The notes below the pieces were generated by a model. That model was not told the DNA's origin. It saw only the letters and a list, made by a program, of their open reading frames with translations, and ran no database searches. Positions 1 through 6,321 of a stretch of 7,618 bases of DNA are shown here, piece after piece (position 1 is the stretch's first letter; each line of letters starts with the position of its first letter). Position numbers and translations under genes: made by a program. Source of the stretch: JBBQHM01 sp038323965 (lineage in GTDB: Bacteria > Verrucomicrobiota > Verrucomicrobiia > Chthoniobacterales > UBA10450); contig JBBQHM010000107.1 of the NCBI GenBank assembly GCA_038323965.1, positions 1 through 7,618 on the forward strand, written 5' to 3'.

Positions 1-878
1 CAGCAGCCAATGGTCTCGCAAAACGCCTTGCTGAAATGGCTGAGGCTCGAGTAGCCGACCTCGGTCGCCGCTTCGCTGACGTTGAATCGTCCACTGCGCA
101 ACAGCTCCGCCGCGCGCTCCATGCGCACGTTTCTCACAAACTGTGGAATGGTCAGCCCGACTTCACGCGAAAACATCCGGCTAAGGTAGAATGGGCTGCA
201 ACCGACCTCCGAGCCGAGTTGCTCGAGCGTGGGCGGATTGACCAGATCGCGCACGAGCAATTCCTTCGCGCGCTCGACGCGCTCCCGCGAAACGCGTTTC
301 TGACGCATGCAAAAAAGCTCGGGATCCTTGGGCGAGAATAGAAAGTGCGCCATAAGCTCCAACGCCTTGCTCTGATACCAGAGACTTCGCGCAGCCTTCG
401 CCACCGGCGGCTCGGAAAGACTCGACACCACTTTCCGCTGCTCCGCCGACATGGCACGAATCGCGGCGATTACTGGACGTGTGTCGTCGTCGAATATCGC
501 GGAACGCAACTCGCGCTCGAGATCATCCTCCGCGTGCCCGACTTGTTTGCGCAGATAGTCTTTCGAAAACTCCAGCGTCACGAATTGATGATGGTCGTGC
601 GCTTGTCTCGAAGCGGTGAGTGGCTCGTCCGCGACCGCGTAATAACCAGACGTGCCCGCGCGAAACTCCTGGCGTGTGCCATTCGCACCGACCGCTCCCC
701 TTCCGCCGAGATTCAGGCAGAACTCGACGCTCTGCGGATGAAAGCTGCGGCCCCAGTCCAAACGGCGCGCCGTCCGGAAATCGTGCCACTCCACGCTCAC
801 GCCTATTTTCTCGATATCGCCGTAGAGTTGCCGCCAGCCTTTAGGCACGTCGCGCCATGCGCCATCCTCGGCGAGCAT
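1..878 (-). CDS. AraC-family transcriptional regulator, C-terminus cut by the window edge
   Basis: DNA-binding transcription regulator; 292 codons are visible and the gene runs off the left edge. Translating the minus strand gives an N-terminal region of about 190 residues, presumably the effector-binding or dimerisation part, followed by a classic AraC domain with two helix-turn-helix units: residues about 217-241 (TLEQLGSEVGCSPFYLSRMF) and about 266-291 (NVSEAATEVGYSSLSHFSKA). The second unit carries the family's GYSS..HFSKAF signature. Only the last few residues of the domain, normally a dozen or two, should be missing. I chose ATG at 878-876, with a GAG nine bases upstream as a weak ribosome site; GTG at 899-897 is an alternative. 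It lies 28 bases downstream of the DUF5996 gene on the same strand, so co-transcription is likely. The N-terminal half is not recognisable enough to name an inducer. The family call is firm; the regulon is unknown. Confidence 0.9.
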   Translation of the reverse strand, partial: MLAEDGAWRDVPKGWRQLYGDIEKIGVSVEWHDFRTARRLDWGRSFHPQSVEFCLNLGGRGAVGANGTRQEFRAGTSGYYAVADEPLTASRQAHDHHQFVTLEFSKDYLRKQVGHAEDDLERELRSAIFDDDTRPVIAAIRAMSAEQRKVVSSLSEPPVAKAARSLWYQSKALELMAHFLFSPKDPELFCMRQKRVSRERVERAKELLVRDLVNPPTLEQLGSEVGCSPFYLSRMFSREVGLTIPQFVRNVRMERAAELLRSGRFNVSEAATEVGYSSLSHFSKAFCETIGC

Positions 879-906
879 TACGTCGCGCTCGATAATCACG
901 CGGGAA

Positions 907-1860
907 TTACCGACGTGCCGTCGTCGAACGCAACTGCGGTTTCACTTCAGTCAACTCCTTGCGGTCCCAGTCACCCAACTGCGCGGCCGCGTCGTAGGTT
1001 TCCCTCGCGAACTCCAGTAACGTCGCCTCCGGATCTTCAGCTTTTCGAACAACGTCGTAGGGAAGGGTGAATTCGTGAAGTTGCTCGTTGTAGGCTGCGC
1101 CTGCCACAGGCATTAACGCGTCACGAAAACCTTTCGGCTCAGGGTAAGCGTAAGAATAAAAAAGCGGCGTCGGCATAGCATCCGACCCCGACCAGAAGCC
1201 GAGACTGCTCACTTCGTGCGAATAAGCTTCGCGCGCCACCGAGTCTGGCAGATGCGGGACGCCGCCCGGATGAGTCGGGGCGCGTCGCCCGGAAAAGCGC
1301 GTCACCGCGAGATCAAAGCTGCCCCAGAAAAAGTGCACCGGGCTGCATTTCCCGCAAAAATCCGAGCGGAAGATTTTGAAAACCTGGTCCGCCTGCAGCA
1401 GCACCCGCCAGAAGCGATTCGCGTACTCCTTATCGTAGGCGCGATGCGTTTCGTCATTTTGAAAAGGAATACCATCAGCAATCTCGTTCGGCGTGGTGTT
1501 GATCGTAGTCGTTAAACCCATCGCGCCGAGAGCGTCCATCGCCTCGCTGTAAAATTCACGAACAGTGATCGGGCGTAACGAAATTACACGAAGCCCACCG
1601 TCACTCTGCGCGATCCGCAACTCATGACGGATAAAATCGAAACTCATCTCGAACGTAGATGTGCCATGCGGAATTGGCGAGGTCGTCAGACCGCGTGACG
1701 TGAGATAAAGCGTGACGTGCCACGAGTGATTAATCCACGGCGTCAGCGATAAACGGATTTTGCCGACGATCTGTGTCCACAGGTGCAGCGTCGCCGCGGT
1801 CTCACGCCAATCAGCGAAGGCAAGTGCCGGCCAGATCTGATCGCGCTCAGCTTTCGTCAT
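907..1860 (-). CDS. DUF5996 family protein
   Basis: Protein of 317 residues that I recognise as DUF5996, a conserved bacterial family with no established function. The family's most conserved blocks are all present: ATLHLWTQIVGKIRL near residues 23-37, NHSWHV at 44-49, GLTTSPIP at 57-64, GKCSPVHFFWGSFDLAVTRF from 170 followed by SGRRAP, and EAYSHEVSSLGFW at 211-223. Many conserved His, Trp and Arg residues suggest a buried or ligand-binding site, but no known catalytic motif is visible. There is no signal peptide and no membrane segment, so it is probably cytosolic. The ATG at 1860 follows the upstream secreted-protein gene by four bases, with TTGAGTGA just ahead as a weak ribosome site, suggesting translational coupling. 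Length looks full for the family. The AraC-type regulator follows downstream. Family membership is assigned by recalled resemblance. Confidence 0.9.
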   Translation of the reverse strand: MTKAERDQIWPALAFADWRETAATLHLWTQIVGKIRLSLTPWINHSWHVTLYLTSRGLTTSPIPHGTSTFEMSFDFIRHELRIAQSDGGLRVISLRPITVREFYSEAMDALGAMGLTTTINTTPNEIADGIPFQNDETHRAYDKEYANRFWRVLLQADQVFKIFRSDFCGKCSPVHFFWGSFDLAVTRFSGRRAPTHPGGVPHLPDSVAREAYSHEVSSLGFWSGSDAMPTPLFYSYAYPEPKGFRDALMPVAGAAYNEQLHEFTLPYDVVRKAEDPEATLLEFARETYDAAAQLGDWDRKELTEVKPQLRSTTARR

Positions 1861-1864
1861 TCAC

Positions 1865-2608
1865 TCAACGGCCGTTGAAGTAATCCTCGAACGATCGGCG
1901 CAGGTCCTGAAAACCTTGTTTCGTGTCATCGCGTGCTCGTCGGAACGCACGCTTGATTACGCGCTTGAGGTTGCGCTTGATCGGGTTTTCGTCGGCCTCG
2001 TCTGGATCGACCGGCTCGGTGCCCGCGTAAACATCCGGGTCGCTGCGGTCGCTGCGTTGCTGCACCACATCTCGCATGTTCGTCCCCTGGAACATCCCTT
2101 CCGTCCGCGTGACGGTCCCGACATTGGCACCGATATAAATCGTACCAACGGGTTGTGCGCCGTTTTGTAGCGTAACCACCCAGGTCGGATTGCCACGATC
2201 GTCCGTGCGCAACGTGTAGCTCGCGCCGGAAAAAACGGTGTGAGAATTTTCCGCGGTGCGACTCGCCGCGGAGTAGGCGCCGCTGGAATCGAGATTCAAC
2301 TTCGCCACGTTAATCGTGGCGCCCTTCGTCGTGCCGACCACGGAACTACCACCAGCGCGATTGGAACTGATCTGACCGTTCCGCACCGTCACCTCGCGCA
2401 CTCCGCCCGGTGCGCTCGCATCCGCCAGCATGACTCGCCACGTTTCCGGTTGCGGCGTGCCGTTAATTCCGTTGATCGAGATCACGCGATTCACATAGTC
2501 GCGATTCAACTGTTTACCGACAACGCGGAGAGCCTGGTAAGCAGTGGGATATTCCTGCGCGAAAACCGAAGTCGCGCAGAGGAGGACGGGTGCAATCCAT
2601 TTCAACAT
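1865..2608 (-). CDS. Secreted hypothetical protein with possible PepSY-like repeats and a charged C-terminal tail
   Basis: Protein of 247 residues that I cannot assign to a named family. Residues 1-17 form a signal peptide (MLKWIAPVLLCATSVFA) with a V-F-A cleavage site before QEY; Cys11 sits after Leu-Leu and is a poor lipobox, so export to the periplasm or outside is more likely than lipidation. The mature region has two similar stretches, about 38-85 and 130-170, each with an aromatic/Trp strand, then a polar turn, then a strand ending in a V-or-N-rich turn (for example PTWVVTLQNGAQPVGTIYIG). This pattern resembles PepSY domains, which is an inference. Residues 189-208 are strongly acidic (DPDVYAGTEPVDPDEADE) and 209-247 strongly basic with a heptad-like helix. 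It is the first gene of the minus-strand group. No clear Shine-Dalgarno precedes the ATG at 2608. Existence as a gene is supported by the signal peptide and coherent domain pattern. Confidence 0.75.
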   Translation of the reverse strand: MLKWIAPVLLCATSVFAQEYPTAYQALRVVGKQLNRDYVNRVISINGINGTPQPETWRVMLADASAPGGVREVTVRNGQISSNRAGGSSVVGTTKGATINVAKLNLDSSGAYSAASRTAENSHTVFSGASYTLRTDDRGNPTWVVTLQNGAQPVGTIYIGANVGTVTRTEGMFQGTNMRDVVQQRSDRSDPDVYAGTEPVDPDEADENPIKRNLKRVIKRAFRRARDDTKQGFQDLRRSFEDYFNGR

Positions 2609-2717
2609 TGCGCAAAGTGAACTATGCAGAGCGCATGCTGTCTATTGCTTTTGACGCGCCGCCGGTGCATCGAGAGTTGAAAGCGGCAGCACTTTCCGGT
2701 TACGCATTGACGGACGA
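2609..2717. other. Divergent intergenic region
   Basis: 109 bases separate the divergently transcribed secreted-protein gene and the RsbW-like gene, so promoters for both directions should lie here. I do not see a convincing -35/-10 pair. The nearest plus-strand candidate is TTGAAA at 2677-2682, but the hexamer 17 bases later (TTACGC) is a poor -10. TTGACG at 2651-2656 likewise has no -10 partner at 16-18 bases. No hairpin or repeat stands out. Confidence 0.5.
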
Positions 2718-3119
2718 ATGAAAAAAAGGCAGCTCGAGTTTTCCAGTCAAACCGGCAATCTCGCTCTCATGCGGAATTTTGTGCGGCGCTTTCTCGACGC
2801 TTTTCCTTTTTCCGAACGCGAACGAACGCTCATGGTTCTGGGTGTCGATGAGGCCTGCACCAATATCATCCGGCACGCCTACGCTTTGCGGGAAGATCAG
2901 CTCATTGCGCTTTCGCTTGAGCAATCCAGGGATTGCGTGCGAATGCGTCTGCGTGATTTTGGGCAGCAGGTTCCGGCCCAGGTGATGAAGCGGCCACTGC
3001 GCGAAATTATTAAACCGGGCGGGCTTGGTCTGCACCTCATCCGGACGGCGTTCGATCACGTGGACTACATCCTGCAAGCCCGGGGCACAGAATTGGTCTT
3101 AACCAAGAATTTATCGTGA
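2718..3119 (+). CDS. RsbW/SpoIIAB-like ATP-binding protein (anti-sigma factor type, HATPase)
   Basis: Small GHKL-fold ATPase of 133 residues, the size of RsbW and SpoIIAB anti-sigma serine kinases, which bind a sigma factor and phosphorylate an STAS-domain anti-anti-sigma partner. The N box is clear (VDEACTNIIRHAY, residues 43-55, with Glu45, Asn49 and His53), and the G2 region is GGLGLHLI at 101-108. The G1 box reads DFGQQV at 80-85: the aspartate and first glycine are kept, but the usual second glycine is Gln84. No transmembrane or sensor segment is present, so it is a lone cytosolic module. The start is ATG at 2718; GGA only three bases ahead makes a weak ribosome site. Its TGA overlaps the ruvB GTG by four bases, so the two are probably translationally coupled. 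No sigma factor, STAS protein or PP2C phosphatase is in the window, so the partner is unknown and a different switch role is possible. Confidence 0.88.
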   Translation: MKKRQLEFSSQTGNLALMRNFVRRFLDAFPFSERERTLMVLGVDEACTNIIRHAYALREDQLIALSLEQSRDCVRMRLRDFGQQVPAQVMKRPLREIIKPGGLGLHLIRTAFDHVDYILQARGTELVLTKNLS

Positions 3120-4126
3120 GCACCGCGCTGCAACCGGCCGCGCCCGATCCCTCGTTCGAGGTGTCGTTGCGGCCGCCGATGTTTAGTGAATTCACCGGCC
3201 AGGGAAAAGTCTGCGAACGGTTGGAGCTGCTGGTCGAAGCAGCGAAAAAACGCGACGATGTTCTCGAGCATATTCTGCTCAGCGGACCGCCCGGCCTTGG
3301 CAAAACTACGCTCGCGCACATCATCGCGAAAGAGATGGGCGTGAACGTCAAAAACACGAGCGGACCTGTCATCGAAAAGGCCGGCGAGCTCGCGGGATTG
3401 CTCACAAGTCTGGAGCGCGGCGATGTCCTGTTCATCGACGAGATTCACCGGCTGCAACCAACGATTGAGGAATATCTTTACCCCGCGATGGAAGATTACC
3501 GGCTCGATATCATCATCGACCAGGGACCCCAGGCGCGAAGTCTTCGGCTAAATCTGCCGAAGTTCACTTTGATCGGCGCGACCACTCGCGCCGGCATGGT
3601 CAGCGCGCCGTTGCGCTCGCGCTTTGGAATGACAGCGCGACTCGATTATTATCACGCGGACGAGATGCAGAAGATCATCGTGCGTAGCGCCGGATTACTC
3701 GGCGTAGAAATCGATAGTGCAGGAGCGGCCGAGATCGGCGCGCGTGCGCGCGGGACACCGCGCACAGCGAACAATTTGTTAAGATGGGTGCGCGATTTTG
3801 CGCAAGTCAAAGCGGACGGCAAAATCAATGCCGAGATCGCCGATCGCGCGCTGGTGATGCTGGAGATTGATCGTGATGGATTCGATCAATGGGATAAGCG
3901 CATCATTGAAACGCTCATCCATAAATTCGGGGGTGGGCCGGTCGGATTAAGCTCGCTCGCGGTCGCGGTTGGCGAAGAAGCCGGCACGCTCGAAGAAGTA
4001 AACGAGCCCTACCTGATCATGGAGGGGTACATGAAACGAACGTCGCAGGGACGAGTCGCGACCCAGCGCGCGTATCAAAAGCTGGGGCTAAAAGTGCCAG
4101 CCGGGATGCAGCAGGATCTGCTGTAG
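3116..4126 (+). CDS. ruvB: Holliday junction branch migration DNA helicase RuvB
   Basis: AAA+ motor of the RuvAB complex, which drives branch migration of Holliday junctions during recombinational repair. At 336 residues it has normal full length. Seen in order: the N-terminal LRPPMFSEFTGQ (18-29), Walker A GPPGLGKT (57-64), the RuvB-type stretch NTSGPVIEKAGELA (80-93), Walker B with LFIDEIH (105-111), sensor 1 GATTRAG (154-160), the arginine-finger segment LRSRF (166-170), sensor 2 GTPRTAN (213-219) and the C-terminal winged helix with GGGPVGL (272-278) and RTSQGRVAT (308-316) for DNA contact. All key residues are intact. The start is GTG at 3116, inside the end of the RsbW-like gene; it places the usual 15-20 residues before the LRP motif, and no better start exists. 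No strong ribosome site is seen, which fits coupling to the upstream gene. ruvA and ruvC are not adjacent. Confidence 0.98.
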   Translation: MSTALQPAAPDPSFEVSLRPPMFSEFTGQGKVCERLELLVEAAKKRDDVLEHILLSGPPGLGKTTLAHIIAKEMGVNVKNTSGPVIEKAGELAGLLTSLERGDVLFIDEIHRLQPTIEEYLYPAMEDYRLDIIIDQGPQARSLRLNLPKFTLIGATTRAGMVSAPLRSRFGMTARLDYYHADEMQKIIVRSAGLLGVEIDSAGAAEIGARARGTPRTANNLLRWVRDFAQVKADGKINAEIADRALVMLEIDRDGFDQWDKRIIETLIHKFGGGPVGLSSLAVAVGEEAGTLEEVNEPYLIMEGYMKRTSQGRVATQRAYQKLGLKVPAGMQQDLL

Positions 4127-4231
4127 GAACCGTTGGGGTGCGACTTCCGTTGCTGCCGATTCCGGATTCTAGGCCGGTCGGAATGACCAGTTCGTCTTCC
4201 GTGGTGACAGTGAATCGCGAGGAGCGTACCG
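4127..4231 (+). other. Intergenic gap between ruvB and the serine acetyltransferase gene, with an imperfect inverted repeat
   Basis: 105 bases without a credible gene. It contains an imperfect inverted repeat at 4156-4181: CCGA, a two-base bulge, CCGG, an eight-base loop, then CCGG and TCGG. No T-run follows, so it is not a standard intrinsic terminator; it could be a weak mRNA hairpin or chance in GC-rich DNA. No convincing promoter hexamers are visible, so it is unclear whether the downstream genes have their own promoter or are read through from ruvB. Confidence 0.35.
4219..4224 (+). promoter_or_regulatory. Ribosome binding site deciding a TTG start
   Basis: GAGGAG at 4219-4224 lies seven bases before TTG at 4232-4234. 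It is the best Shine-Dalgarno match seen at any start in the window and supports initiation of the serine acetyltransferase at this TTG, not at an internal codon. Confidence 0.7.
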
Positions 4232-5164
4232 TTGAGCGTGGAAACGAAACCTGCGGACGCCATCGACGAGCTGTTAAAAACGTACAGCGAGACCGGTGGC
4301 ATCAATTACATCGAGACCGCCGCCAGCCTCCCGTCGCGCGCGCCGATCGAGACGGCGTGCCTCGAATTAATCAGCCTCATGTTTCCCGGCTTCCGCGGCT
4401 CCCCCCTGGTCCAGTCGACCGATCTGCCGGAAATCACACGCACGCGAGTCAGGAACGTTCGTTCGCTGCTGCGCCCGGAGATTTGCAAAAGTTACGGGCG
4501 ACTCGAAGCCGGCATTGCGACCGAGCGGCGGGTCGACGCGTTGCTCGATGATTTCGTCGCGGAGCTTCCCCGCATTCGTAAAATGTTATGGACTGATGTC
4601 GACGCCGCGTATGCCGGCGATCCCGCGGCGAAAAGTTACGAGGAAGTCATTTTGGCCTACCCGGCCATCGAGGCGATTGCGATTTATCGGATGGCGCATG
4701 TCCTTTACGAGAAAGATGTGCCGCTCGTCCCGCGTCTCATGGGCGAGTGGGCGCATAGCCGCACCAGCATCGACATTCATCCGGGGGCGCGCATCGGCTC
4801 GCATTTTTTTATCGATCACGGCACCGGTGTCGTGATTGGCGAAACCTGCATCATCGGATCGCACGTGAAGCTATATCACGCCGTTACTCTGGGAGCGCGC
4901 AGCTTCCAAAAAGACGAGCGCGGTCACATCAAGAAAGGCGGTAAACGTCACCCGACAGTCGAGGATAATGTGACGATCTACCCGGGCTCGACCGTGCTCG
5001 GCGGCGAGACGACTATCGGCGCTGGAACCACGATCGGCGGCAATGTTTTTCTGACGCAATCGATCGCCGCCAACTCGCTCGTCTTCTATGAGGAAAAGCA
5101 ATTACAAATCCGGCAGAAACGTTCTCGCGCTGCGTCAACGGCGAACGGTGCGCGCGCGCGATGA
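4232..5164 (+). CDS. cysE: Serine O-acetyltransferase (EpsC/CysE type)
   Basis: Transfers the acetyl group of acetyl-CoA to serine, giving O-acetylserine, the committed step of cysteine synthesis; cytosolic. The 310 residues comprise an alpha-helical N-terminal part (about 1-175, including AYPAIEAIAIYRMAHVLYEK at 142-161) and a left-handed beta-helix of hexapeptide repeats (about 180-275). Hallmarks seen are DIHPGARIG (181-189), IDHGTGVVIGET (194-205) with the probable catalytic His196, VTLGARSFQKDERG (218-231), KRHPTVEDNVTIYPGSTVLG (238-257) and TIGAGTTIGGNVFL (261-274). The long insert before KRHP and the absence of the GVPARIV tail place it with the EpsC-like group more than with the E. 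coli CysE type. The C-terminal tail after QIR (about 295-310) is low-complexity and basic. It starts at TTG with GAGGAG seven bases ahead. Its stop overlaps the desulfurase start (ATGA), so cysteine synthesis and cysteine use are coupled. Confidence 0.95.
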   Translation: MSVETKPADAIDELLKTYSETGGINYIETAASLPSRAPIETACLELISLMFPGFRGSPLVQSTDLPEITRTRVRNVRSLLRPEICKSYGRLEAGIATERRVDALLDDFVAELPRIRKMLWTDVDAAYAGDPAAKSYEEVILAYPAIEAIAIYRMAHVLYEKDVPLVPRLMGEWAHSRTSIDIHPGARIGSHFFIDHGTGVVIGETCIIGSHVKLYHAVTLGARSFQKDERGHIKKGGKRHPTVEDNVTIYPGSTVLGGETTIGAGTTIGGNVFLTQSIAANSLVFYEEKQLQIRQKRSRAASTANGARAR

Positions 5165-6321
5165 TTTATCTCGATTACAACGCAACTACGCCAGTTTGCG
5201 ATCGTGCGCGAAGCTCGATGTTGCCGCTGTTGGCGGAGAATTTTGGTAACGCTTCAAGTGTGCACGCCGTCGGCCGCGCCGCGCGTGCGGCGATCGACGA
5301 TGCGCGCGATCGGCTTTCGACTTTGCTTCGCGTCCAGCCGCACGAATTGATCTTCACCAGTGGCGGGACCGAGTCGAACAACCTGGGCGTTATCGGACTC
5401 GCGCTGGCGCACACACAACGCGGCAAACATCTCGTTAGCGCGCGGACGGAACATCATGCGGTTCTTAATGCCGTGGAGCATCTCGAAAAGCGCGCTGGAT
5501 TCGAAGTCACGTGGGTCGACATCGCGCGCGACGGCGCGGTGAATCTTAATCATCTCGCTGACTCGATCCGCGACGATACCACCGTGGTTTCATTGATGTA
5601 TGCCAATAACGAAACGGGCGCCATTCAGCCGCTGCGTGAGGTATCGCAGATTTGTCACGAACGCGGCGTCCTCCTGCACAGCGACATGGTGCAGTCATTT
5701 GGAAAACTCGAGACCGATTTGTCGCTCGTCGATGCCGCCAGTTTTGCGGCCCATAAATTCTACGGTCCGAAAGGGGCGGGGCTGCTCTTCGTGCGGGCGG
5801 GAATCGCCATTGACGCACTCCAGTTCGGGGGCGCTCACGAAAACCAGCGGCGGCCGGGGACCGAGAATTGTCCCGCGATCGCAGGAATGGCCACAGCAGC
5901 CGAATTCGTGGAAGACGGGCGGTTGCAGGAACAAGAGCGCCAGCGTGCGCTGCGGGATCAACTCTGGGATGAGGTTCACAAAATACCCGGCTTGCATCGC
6001 AACGGCGAGGGCGGCCTCGCGAACACATTGAACATCAGCTTTCCCGGTCTCGAATCTGAAACATTGCTGATGGCGCTGGATCTCGAAGGTGTGGCAGCCT
6101 CGAGCGGGTCGGCTTGCATGGTTGGTTCGGTCGTGGCCTCGCACGTCCTGCTTGCGATGGGATTGCCACTCCAAATCGCAGACTCGGCAGTCCGATTGTC
6201 ATTGGGAAAGTTCACCACGCGCGACGAGGTCGATCGCGCCGGAAAAATCGTTAGACGTGTAGTCGATCGTCTTTCGGCGGCCGCTTCGCGTCGCGGCAGT
6301 GGCGCTTATGCCGCGGTGTGA
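5161..6321 (+). CDS. nifS: Cysteine desulfurase, NifS/IscS family
   Basis: PLP enzyme that converts cysteine to alanine and holds the sulfur as a persulfide for Fe-S cluster assembly, tRNA thiolation or other sulfur acceptors. The 386 residues match the family's usual length. Seen: N-terminal YLDYNATTP (3-11), TSGGTESNNLG (66-76), TEHHAV with His98/His99 over the cofactor, YANNETGAIQP (147-157), HSDMVQSFGK (173-182) with the PLP-binding Asp175, AHKFYGPKG with the Schiff-base lysine Lys199, RPGTEN (231-236), and the catalytic loop SSGSACM with Cys319. That loop length fits the group I (NifS/IscS) class and not the SufS class. The ATG overlaps the cysE stop; no independent ribosome site is visible. 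No iscU, nifU, iscR or mnmA gene lies beside it, so the sulfur acceptor is unknown and NifS versus IscS naming is uncertain. The last 15 or so residues (ASRRGSGAYAAV) look dispensable. Confidence 0.95.
   Translation: MIYLDYNATTPVCDRARSSMLPLLAENFGNASSVHAVGRAARAAIDDARDRLSTLLRVQPHELIFTSGGTESNNLGVIGLALAHTQRGKHLVSARTEHHAVLNAVEHLEKRAGFEVTWVDIARDGAVNLNHLADSIRDDTTVVSLMYANNETGAIQPLREVSQICHERGVLLHSDMVQSFGKLETDLSLVDAASFAAHKFYGPKGAGLLFVRAGIAIDALQFGGAHENQRRPGTENCPAIAGMATAAEFVEDGRLQEQERQRALRDQLWDEVHKIPGLHRNGEGGLANTLNISFPGLESETLLMALDLEGVAASSGSACMVGSVVASHVLLAMGLPLQIADSAVRLSLGKFTTRDEVDRAGKIVRRVVDRLSAAASRRGSGAYAAV

Noticed and set aside
36..341. Plus-strand open frame of 101 codons at the left edge
   Set aside because: It lies opposite the AraC helix-turn-helix region, whose minus-strand translation is unmistakable.
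345..1070. Plus-strand open frame of 241 codons spanning the AraC and DUF5996 genes
   Set aside because: It is antisense to two genes with clear family signatures, crosses the gap between them, and its translation is Arg/Pro-rich with no recognisable motif.
2651..2705. Sigma-70-type promoter for the RsbW-like gene
   Set aside because: TTGACG and TTGAAA resemble -35 boxes, but no acceptable -10 hexamer lies at 16-18 bases from either.
4156..4181. Inverted repeat as a terminator after ruvB
   Set aside because: The stem is broken by a bulge and no T-run follows, so it does not meet the form of an intrinsic terminator.
4138..4551. Plus-strand open frame of 137 codons beginning in the ruvB-cysE gap
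   Set aside because: Most of it overlaps the serine acetyltransferase in another frame, and the translation is Arg-rich with no motif.
5546..6174. Two minus-strand open frames of about 160 codons
   Set aside because: Both are antisense to the cysteine desulfurase, whose conserved catalytic residues lie on the plus strand; such open frames are expected in GC-rich DNA.
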